A DNA stretch of 64,000 bases from Roseovarius aestuarii (GTDB lineage Bacteria; Pseudomonadota; Alphaproteobacteria; Rhodobacterales; Rhodobacteraceae): positions 434,001-498,000 of the forward strand of contig NZ_JAIMIB010000001.1 in NCBI RefSeq assembly GCF_019966515.1, written 5' to 3'. Shown here piece by piece: positions 54,586 to 60,878 of this stretch; the first letter of the stretch is position 1; each line of letters opens with the position of its first letter. Under the pieces are notes generated by a model that had not been told where the DNA came from, did not search any database, and worked only from the letters and a program-made list of their open reading frames with translations. The position numbers and the translations under genes were made by a program.

Positions 54586-56766
54586 TCAGGATTTTTGCAT
54601 TTGTTGCTGGAAAGTGATCTCGATGAATTCCGCCGGGCGCACGATGGCGACCAGAACGGTGATCCGCAATATGCCTTCGAGAATATCCACCGGGGTCATG
54701 GTATCGCCAAGACCCACATGGACGCTGAACGCATCAGCGGGCACAGCGCCTGCCAGTCCGCCCTGTTTCCAGATTGAGGTCAGGAAATTCTCAATCATGG
54801 ATCGCATGGTCACCCAGGTCTGTGCGGTGTTGGGCTCAAAGACGTAAGCCTTGGAGGCCAGGCGCAGCGATTCCTCGATCATGATCATCGTCCGGCGCAC
54901 GTTGATGTAGCGCCAGTCAAGGCTGTTGCCGTCGAGCGTGCGCGCACCCCAGACCAGCGTACCCTCGCCCACGAAGGGCCGGATCGCGTTGATCGATTTG
55001 CCAGTGGTCGACACGTTGAGGTTTTCCTGTTCCTCATTGTTGATGTTGACCTTGGGGGCCACGACCGAGTTCATGCTGATATTGGCCGGAGCCTTCCAGA
55101 CCCCGCGCGAATTATCGACCATCGTATAGAGCCCGGCCATGCCCGCCGAGGGCGGCAGGCTGTTTTCGCGCTTGGTGATCGCATCCATCATCGTGTTGTA
55201 AAGCGGCACCTGCGCCCGCAGGGTCTTATCTATGGTCTCGGCCGAGGGACCCTGGCTGACAACTGCGCTGGCACCATCAACCAGAACCCGGATTTCGGAT
55301 TTCGCAACCAACACGTCATCCTTGAAGATCGAATAACTGGTCTTGGCCTCTGGCCCGGCAAAGTCCGGCTCGGGCTTGAAAGTCACCTTGCCGGCATTGC
55401 CTACCTTCCACAGCCCGATGCCTTCGACCGCACGGGTCTTGCCATCGTCGCTGGTGGCATCCTCAAGCACCACGGTCTTGGGGTCGCCATCGGGATGATC
55501 CGCGGGTACGTCCACAGTCACCGCGCTTTCTTTCTTGATGTCCGCCGGGGCCAGCACACCGCCAACAACCTCGACCGCAAGATTAAGCGTATCGGTGGAC
55601 ATGCCCAATTCATCCGTGACCACCAGTTCTGCCTTACCCTCGGCGGCCTTGCCGTCATGTTTGAAGCTGATTTTACCCTGCTCCAGATCGTCCTGTGTAA
55701 ACTCGGTCGCCGCAGCGGTACCGTTCAGAAAACTGCCACCCATCGCATCACCCTTGGTGATGCTGTAGGTCAGCCCGGTCATGTCGCTTTCGTCATCTTC
55801 TGCGTTCAGGTCATGCGAGGTGACCGGTACCGTACCGCCTTTGGGCACCGATATGGTGAAATCCCCGGATACACTGGGCGCGCTGATGCGGTTGATCTCT
55901 TTCGCCAGCTCCTTGTCGCGCACCGACATTCTGAGCAGCGACATCATCGTGGGGTGGCTGGCGCCGTCGATGTTCTCAAAGGTGAAATCACGCGCCTGGA
56001 ATATCGAGGTGTCGAGCCACGGGTAATAGGCCGCGCCAAAATCAAGGTTGTTGATGCCGACATCGTTGCGGAAGGTCGAAACCGGGTTACCCAGCGGGTC
56101 CTTCTGGCTCAGATGGCCGCCGAAGATATCGAGGATCGCGAAGCGGTTCTTCATGTCGTTGCCGCAATGCTTGAGCATCGCCTGCTGCACTTTGACCGCG
56201 TTTTGCCGGGCCAGCCGCGTGGTTTCGGGGATCACCACCATGGTCGGCTCAGGCTCTTTCTTCAGCTCGATCAGCGCCTTCAGCATCAGGTCAGAATCGA
56301 TCACGTTGTCGACTGTTTCGCCCTGATCGTTCTTTACCTTATAGGTGCCGATCGAGGTGACATAGCAGGCGCCGCCGCCGTTCTGAAAAAACAGCCGCAT
56401 GTTGGCAAAGAGACAGAAGGCCGGATTACCCTTTTTCTGCTTCAGTTCGAACTTCTTGTCCTTGACCGGGAAGACCGCGCGCGGCAGCGCGTCCTTCATC
56501 GCCGTACCGTCAGCGGAAAGCGGCGAGGGGCCGCCGGCCTCTTCGTACTCCACAAGCTCGTAGATCGGGTTGGCTGGTCCGCCGAAGTAACTCACAAATT
56601 CCGAAAATGAGGTGATCCGGAACGGCGACATATGCAACGACACATTACCGTTCATCGCCTTCTCGGTATAACCGATAAAGGCCGGAACCGCGGTGGCCAC
56701 CTGAACAACCGAGTTGGGAAAGGCGTTCTTCTCAACGATGTAAACTCCGGGTGTCTTCATGGCCAT
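54586..56766 (-). CDS. Contractile sheath protein with Ig/cadherin-like insertion
   Basis: This 726-residue protein has the sheath N-terminus (MKTPGVYIVEKNAFPNSV, VATAVPAFIGYTEKA) and C-terminus (SINAIRPFVGEGTLVWGART, RRTMIMIEESLRLASKAYVFEPN, RPAEFIEITFQQQM), so both attachment arms are intact. Between about residues 298 and 500 there is an extra block whose FTQDDLEQGKISFKHDG, ELVVTDELGMSTDTLNLAV and VTFKPEPDFAG segments resemble cadherin-like/CSPG repeats. Typical eCIS sheaths are about 350-500 residues. The start has a GGAG site 8 nt upstream. It would contract to drive the tube; the insert should decorate the outer surface. Confidence 0.93.
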   Translation of the reverse strand: MAMKTPGVYIVEKNAFPNSVVQVATAVPAFIGYTEKAMNGNVSLHMSPFRITSFSEFVSYFGGPANPIYELVEYEEAGGPSPLSADGTAMKDALPRAVFPVKDKKFELKQKKGNPAFCLFANMRLFFQNGGGACYVTSIGTYKVKNDQGETVDNVIDSDLMLKALIELKKEPEPTMVVIPETTRLARQNAVKVQQAMLKHCGNDMKNRFAILDIFGGHLSQKDPLGNPVSTFRNDVGINNLDFGAAYYPWLDTSIFQARDFTFENIDGASHPTMMSLLRMSVRDKELAKEINRISAPSVSGDFTISVPKGGTVPVTSHDLNAEDDESDMTGLTYSITKGDAMGGSFLNGTAAATEFTQDDLEQGKISFKHDGKAAEGKAELVVTDELGMSTDTLNLAVEVVGGVLAPADIKKESAVTVDVPADHPDGDPKTVVLEDATSDDGKTRAVEGIGLWKVGNAGKVTFKPEPDFAGPEAKTSYSIFKDDVLVAKSEIRVLVDGASAVVSQGPSAETIDKTLRAQVPLYNTMMDAITKRENSLPPSAGMAGLYTMVDNSRGVWKAPANISMNSVVAPKVNINNEEQENLNVSTTGKSINAIRPFVGEGTLVWGARTLDGNSLDWRYINVRRTMIMIEESLRLASKAYVFEPNTAQTWVTMRSMIENFLTSIWKQGGLAGAVPADAFSVHVGLGDTMTPVDILEGILRITVLVAIVRPAEFIEITFQQQMQKS

Positions 56767-56785
56767 TTCGAAATCTCCTCTGGGA

Positions 56786-57550
56786 TTATAGGCTGACGTA
56801 TATGTCGGATTGCAGGATGTCGGCGGGCGTTGCGCCGGGAATAGGTCTGAGGTTTGAACCGCCGACCGGCAGGACCGGGATCAGGGTTTCGGGATCATAA
56901 GGTGGCGGCTGGTCTTCCTTCAGCGCGAGTCGGATCGCGTTACGCTGCCGGATCGGTACGGGCGTGCTTGACCGCAGGACGCGCGCGGTGCGCCCGTTTG
57001 GCAAGATCTCCTCGCCCAGATCGTCGAAAGCAATCTTGTCGGTGTCATCGACAACGCGGATCGGATCGGCGCTGCCCTTGCCGACAATGTGATAGGCCCA
57101 GAGTGCCTGAACCGTTTCGCAGGCGACGGTGCAGGTGATCGGGAAACGCGCCGGGTCGAACGGAAGATCAAGCTGGCAAAGCCGCCGGTCGCCCGGGCGA
57201 CGCGGCAGGTCGGATTGGGCGCTATCGGTTGGCGAGATCGAAATCTGCGCCACGTCATCGCCCGGGGTCGTTGCAAGCTCTGGCGCGAATACCGGCACGG
57301 TATCGGAGCGCCATCCCCGCGTCAGGCCGATCAGTTGAGTATCGTCGGCGATGATATCCAGCGTCACACGTTCAGGTACCTCTTCGATCTCGACCGGCGC
57401 GACCAGTACTGCACCGGGACCGCCGCTGCGCAGGACCAGACCGGCACGCTGCAAGAGGCTCGGATCTGCCGCGCTCACGCGAAACGGCGCGGGGGCGTCG
57501 CCCCAGTAGTCATGGCGAATATCGATTTCCAGCGCCGCGCGATATTCCAT
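56786..57550 (-). CDS. Unknown eCIS structural-operon protein
   Basis: The ~254-residue product (ATG at 57550; a GTG one codon earlier is also possible) lies between the DUF4255 and sheath genes and overlaps the former. It appears beta-rich without hydrophobic helices. I recognise no named domain; the C-terminal Pro-rich part (PPPYDPETLIPVLPVGG) is probably extended. Its position suggests a sheath/terminator accessory, but I assign no function. Confidence 0.75.
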   Translation of the reverse strand: MEYRAALEIDIRHDYWGDAPAPFRVSAADPSLLQRAGLVLRSGGPGAVLVAPVEIEEVPERVTLDIIADDTQLIGLTRGWRSDTVPVFAPELATTPGDDVAQISISPTDSAQSDLPRRPGDRRLCQLDLPFDPARFPITCTVACETVQALWAYHIVGKGSADPIRVVDDTDKIAFDDLGEEILPNGRTARVLRSSTPVPIRQRNAIRLALKEDQPPPYDPETLIPVLPVGGSNLRPIPGATPADILQSDIYVSL

Positions 57551-58137
57551 CACCGTCCTCCTTCCGCAGGCTCGGCACTACGTTGCGGACTGCGGATAAC
57601 CGGCGCAATGCCGGTCACAACACCGGCGTCTATGGTAACGAAACGCATCTTGAACATCACTGATGGCACATAACGCCCACCCAGATTTCCCCACATCTGG
57701 CCCATCTCTTCGACCTTGAGATTACTGATCTCGAAAGAGAGCTGTTCAAGCCCTGTCGGCAGCTCGGGTGTATTCTGTGGTGTCATCACCGGCTGCGCCT
57801 GAAAGAATCGTAGCGCCATTGAGAGCTGTTTCAGCCCTTCGACATATTTGTCGGGATCATGCGCCGCCGCGAGCATCACATAGATATCCAGATGCACCGG
57901 AGATACCGAGTTGACCTGCCCCAGGGAAGAACCGCGCCCACCGCGAACCCCGCGCGGCATCTGATCCTGGGCGATGTTGGTGATGAAAAAGGCCAGCTTG
58001 TTGCGGATATTATCGGCGGGCTTGCCCTCGACATCGGTCAGCGGCGACAGGTTGACGATTTCCTCGGATGTCCGGAACTGTCCGGCCAGATGTCCGTTCA
58101 GACGGTTCACGACAAGGGTCAGCACCTGGTCGATCAT
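57550..58137 (-). CDS. DUF4255 (Afp16/Pvc16-like) tail terminator protein
   Basis: This 195-residue protein matches the DUF4255 family: IDQVLTLVVNRLNGHL, LSPLTDVEGKPADNIRNKLAFFITNI, VHLDIYVMLAAAHDPDKYVEGLKQLSMALRFFQAQP, and LPTGLEQLSFEISNLKVEEMGQMWGNLGGRYVPSV. Afp16-type proteins cap the tube and sheath and set length termination. It is the first gene of the structural operon. Confidence 0.9.
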   Translation of the reverse strand: MIDQVLTLVVNRLNGHLAGQFRTSEEIVNLSPLTDVEGKPADNIRNKLAFFITNIAQDQMPRGVRGGRGSSLGQVNSVSPVHLDIYVMLAAAHDPDKYVEGLKQLSMALRFFQAQPVMTPQNTPELPTGLEQLSFEISNLKVEEMGQMWGNLGGRYVPSVMFKMRFVTIDAGVVTGIAPVIRSPQRSAEPAEGGR

Positions 58138-58301
58138 ACGGCAGCAACCCTTTGCGCGCGGCGATCACTGTATCCGGGCACGAATACGACCATTTCATCT
58201 CCCAAGTCTTTCTTCCGGCGCGATAACCGCAACCTGCCCGAGCAGGATTGGAAAGGCGAAATAAACCGGAAGTAGTGTTGTCCTTAGGTCAACTCAACCA
58301 T
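58138..58301 (-). promoter_or_regulatory. Probable promoter region of the eCIS structural operon
   Basis: The gap between the cargo module's terminator-like hairpin and the DUF4255 gene holds no gene and is the likely start of the structural transcript. I could not pick out a confident -35/-10 pair. Confidence 0.4.
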
Positions 58302-58327
58302 AAAAAAGCGCGCCAAGGCAAGCGCTG
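58302..58327 (-). terminator. Terminator-like hairpin after the GluR0-like gene
   Basis: On the minus strand AGCGC and GCGCT form a 5-bp stem around a 10-nt loop and are followed by TTTTTT. It separates the cargo module from the structural operon. Confidence 0.55.
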
Positions 58328-58378
58328 AGTTGCTGATTGTCGAAATTTGCGTGCGTCGAAGCTTTGGCGCCGGTGGTT

Positions 58379-59629
58379 TCAGTCCGGTGAGATACTGCCG
58401 CTGCCCATATGCTGCTGCACCAGACGGCGCCAGTCGGGTGAGCGGATTTTCTCGATCAGTGCCCGATCAATATGCTCAGACAGATCGGTCATGTTTTTGC
58501 CGTATCCCCAACCCAGCGGCTCGTTGCGAAACACCAGATCTTCAATCCGGATTTTGCCCGCCGAAGACCCGATCCGCGACAGATAGGTCAGCTCGGCCCA
58601 GTCCCCCAGCACCACATCGACCTTGCCGTCGACCAGCGGATCGACCAGTTGGGTGATGGTTTCGGTGGTGCTGCAACCGGGTTCGGAACCGTCGGTTTCA
58701 GTGCCACCCGCAGGGGTATCACCCGCCAAGATCAGTGGCTGGCAGTTGGTGGTCTTGGCATCATCCTCGCCGCTGGCATGGGTCAGGAAATCCTGCGCTG
58801 ACGAATCCGCGACGACCCCCACATGCAGATCCAGCAGATCATCTGCCTCCAACCGTTCGGTCTGACCGATGGCCGAAACAAAGGCCGAGGTCAGAACCCC
58901 CAGCAGCGCCGCAGATAACGCGGCGCCGATGATGGCCATGAAAATTTCGAGCAGACGGCCGGCAAGTTTGGAACTGGCGTTACTGATCCCCTTAAGGCCA
59001 AGTGTGCGTTCGATCGCTTCGAGAAACGGATCGACATAGGCCGTGACCACGCCGGTTCGGCCCTCCCCATCCCCATCTCCCTCCGGGCGTCCACGCGCAT
59101 CCTGCAAAAGCAAGCGGATCAGCGCCGCAAGCGCCAGATTGAAAAGGAGAAACAGGATGATTGCCTGCATCGTCCCAGGCTGGAAAAGGGTCGAGGCGAG
59201 AACATCCAATGCGTGATCAAAGGCGATCTGACCGCTGTTAAGCCGCGCCACTGTCAGCCCCGAAAGGAAATACTGGCGCGACATGTCGTGGATGTTAAGC
59301 CGCTCCGTGGTCACCGTCAGCGGCGAGAGCGCCATATCGAGAGATCCTTCTCTCAGCGCGATATTGATATCTTTTATGGCATCGCAACGCACCAGTCGGC
59401 TGCCCGAAATCAGCCCATCTTCGATCAACCCCATTTCGACACGCTGCCATAATTCGACCGACAAGCCACCGGGTGGCGCGCCTTCCTTCAAGATCACGAA
59501 AGGCGGCGCATCGCTTAACCCGATATCGAGAATGCCTGCAGGACTATCTGCACCGCTGCAGGCCTCGGCCCGCAGTGGTGGCGTCAAAACAAGAGCCAGA
59601 AGCAGGCCGATACAAAGCCTGAGCGTCAT
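58379..59629 (-). CDS. GluR0-like ionotropic receptor/binding protein with pore-like core
   Basis: The 416-residue protein has a signal peptide (about 1-22), then a solute-binding lobe (APPFVILKEGAPPGGLSVELWQ, LSPLTVTTERLNIHDMSRQYFLSGLTV), a helix (about 153-175), a re-entrant-like segment (about 196-220), a second helix (about 227-254) and a second lobe (GVVADSSAQDFL, VDVVLGDWAELTYL). This S1-TM-P-TM-S2 order is that of prokaryotic glutamate receptors. Where GluR0 has TVGYGD, this has TLGLKGIS, so potassium selectivity is not expected. It overlaps the DUF4157 gene by 4 bp, which ties it to the eCIS cargo module. The ligand is unknown. Confidence 0.8.
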   Translation of the reverse strand: MTLRLCIGLLLALVLTPPLRAEACSGADSPAGILDIGLSDAPPFVILKEGAPPGGLSVELWQRVEMGLIEDGLISGSRLVRCDAIKDINIALREGSLDMALSPLTVTTERLNIHDMSRQYFLSGLTVARLNSGQIAFDHALDVLASTLFQPGTMQAIILFLLFNLALAALIRLLLQDARGRPEGDGDGEGRTGVVTAYVDPFLEAIERTLGLKGISNASSKLAGRLLEIFMAIIGAALSAALLGVLTSAFVSAIGQTERLEADDLLDLHVGVVADSSAQDFLTHASGEDDAKTTNCQPLILAGDTPAGGTETDGSEPGCSTTETITQLVDPLVDGKVDVVLGDWAELTYLSRIGSSAGKIRIEDLVFRNEPLGWGYGKNMTDLSEHIDRALIEKIRSPDWRRLVQQHMGSGSISPD

Positions 59630-60264
59630 TTTTCGGCGGCTTTACTGCCCATCGCGTCTGCTTCCTGCTCAAGCGAGGGACTGTCGTTGACGGCGACACC
59701 ACCCACATCAGTGGTCGCGGGCACGCGTCCTTCAGCCTGCTGAACTGTGTGCCAGGCCTCGTGCGGCAGGTGCTGTTCCTGACCCGGCGCCAGATGAATA
59801 TCCGATCCTTGCGCATAGGCATGGGCCCCGATCGCCGCCGGATTCTCGGAATTCCGGTGCACCCGCACATGGTCCATCGACTGGCCTGACAGCGCTTCAA
59901 TCCCCGATTTCAACTGGCTCGGCAACGCCGATCCACCGGCCGCAGGTTTCATCTGCAAGTTCTCTTCTTCCTGACGTTGCAACGCAGAGCCTTCGGCTTT
60001 GCCCTGCAGCGCTTCTTCCTCCTCCTGGCGTTGCAGCGTGGTCCCCTCGGCCTTACCCTGCAGCGCTTCTTCCTCTTCAGGTTGGCGTTGCACGGTTTCG
60101 GCCTGACGCTGGATCGCCCCCAGCTCGCGGGACGACTGGCCGGCATCGGCTTTTTGCTGCAAGTCGGATAGCTGGCTGTTCTGCGGCCCCTCGCGTTCAT
60201 TCCCGGCCCGTGTTGGGTTATGCGCAGATGCGCGCGCCCGGTCGCTCTGAAATATTTGCGCCAT
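59626..60264 (-). CDS. DUF4157 eCIS core-domain protein
   Basis: This 212-residue protein is the DUF4157 hallmark of eCIS loci: SGIEALSGQSMDHVRVHRNS, AAIGAHAYAQGSDIHLAPGQ, and the HExxH site LPHEAWHTVQQAEG (H168, E169, H172) with the downstream Glu in SLEQEAD. The N-terminal ~110 residues contain acidic Gln/Glu repeats. It overlaps the GluR0-like gene by 4 bp. DUF4157 proteins are metallopeptidase-like and are usually linked to cargo loading or processing. There is no large C-terminal toxin domain, so it may act as a stand-alone adaptor or protease. Confidence 0.92.
   Translation of the reverse strand: MAQIFQSDRARASAHNPTRAGNEREGPQNSQLSDLQQKADAGQSSRELGAIQRQAETVQRQPEEEEALQGKAEGTTLQRQEEEEALQGKAEGSALQRQEEENLQMKPAAGGSALPSQLKSGIEALSGQSMDHVRVHRNSENPAAIGAHAYAQGSDIHLAPGQEQHLPHEAWHTVQQAEGRVPATTDVGGVAVNDSPSLEQEADAMGSKAAEK
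59944..60090 (-). repeat. Tandem acidic repeat in the DUF4157 protein
   Basis: The coding sequence repeats a unit read as QRQ-(P/E)EEE(E)ALQGKAEG two full times plus a shortened third copy (QRQEEENLQMK), residues 59-107. Such Q/E-rich repeats are common in the N-terminal regions of DUF4157 proteins. Confidence 0.85.
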
Positions 60265-60345
60265 GTCTAAACCTATGATTGCTCAATTGCATTCAAAGTA
60301 ACCATAGGTTGCTGATTCCTGGCAAGGACAATCGGGAGCTGAGCC

Positions 60346-60876
60346 TTACCGGGCACCGAAACCGGCCAGCAACTCTTCCAGCGCCGCTTCCGCATCGCTC
60401 AGCTGCGTCAGAATGCCATCGACTTCGCTTTCGTAAGGTGTGGTGTCGGCTTCCAGCAGGGTGCAGAGCGGCGGGCTCAGAACCTCGAGCAGGTCGCAGA
60501 TCAGGTCGACCACGAAAGGGGCCGTTGCGTCGAGGCCGGCAGCGCCGTGGGTAACGTGGTTGTAAGAGAAATAGAGCATCTCTTCGTCTTCAGCGGCAAT
60601 CACCTTGCCCAGAAATAGCGCATTGTTGACCGTGTTCAGCGCCGCCCTGGCCAGATCGAATACATGTTCAGAAGTCGCAACGGCGGGAAATATAAAAACC
60701 AGCTGCCAGATCGCCATAACTTCATCGGAACTTTCCAACTGATTGATTCTGAGCATGCCGCAATCATCACTCAGTGGCACCGCGATGTGGCCTGGGTCAC
60801 CCGGGTCTTCGACCACCCATTCAGCGGCCCTGCCCGCACGTTTTAGAGCGGCGATGAAATCTTCTGGCTCAGCCAT
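60346..60876 (-). CDS. YbjN/CesT-like putative effector chaperone
   Basis: The 176-residue acidic protein looks like the YbjN/type III chaperone fold: an alternating hydrophobic beta-strand core (HIAVPLSDDCGMLRINQ, VMAIWQLVFIFPAV) and helices (HVFDLARAALNTVNNALFLGKV, DLICDLLEVLSPPLCTLLEA). It begins 2 bp after the stop of the large effector-like gene, the normal arrangement for a chaperone and its cargo. Family assignment is by pattern only. Confidence 0.7.
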   Translation of the reverse strand: MAEPEDFIAALKRAGRAAEWVVEDPGDPGHIAVPLSDDCGMLRINQLESSDEVMAIWQLVFIFPAVATSEHVFDLARAALNTVNNALFLGKVIAAEDEEMLYFSYNHVTHGAAGLDATAPFVVDLICDLLEVLSPPLCTLLEADTTPYESEVDGILTQLSDAEAALEELLAGFGAR

Positions 60877-60878
60877 CC

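Noticed and set aside
55495-56610. Long open frame antisense to the sheath gene (371 codons)
   Set aside because: Its composition is that of a shadow of a high-GC gene, the sheath on the other strand is unmistakable, and it has no domain similarity.
59944-60090. CRISPR-like or regulatory DNA repeat
   Set aside because: The repeat is in frame and explained by acidic Q/E-rich protein repeats in the DUF4157 protein.
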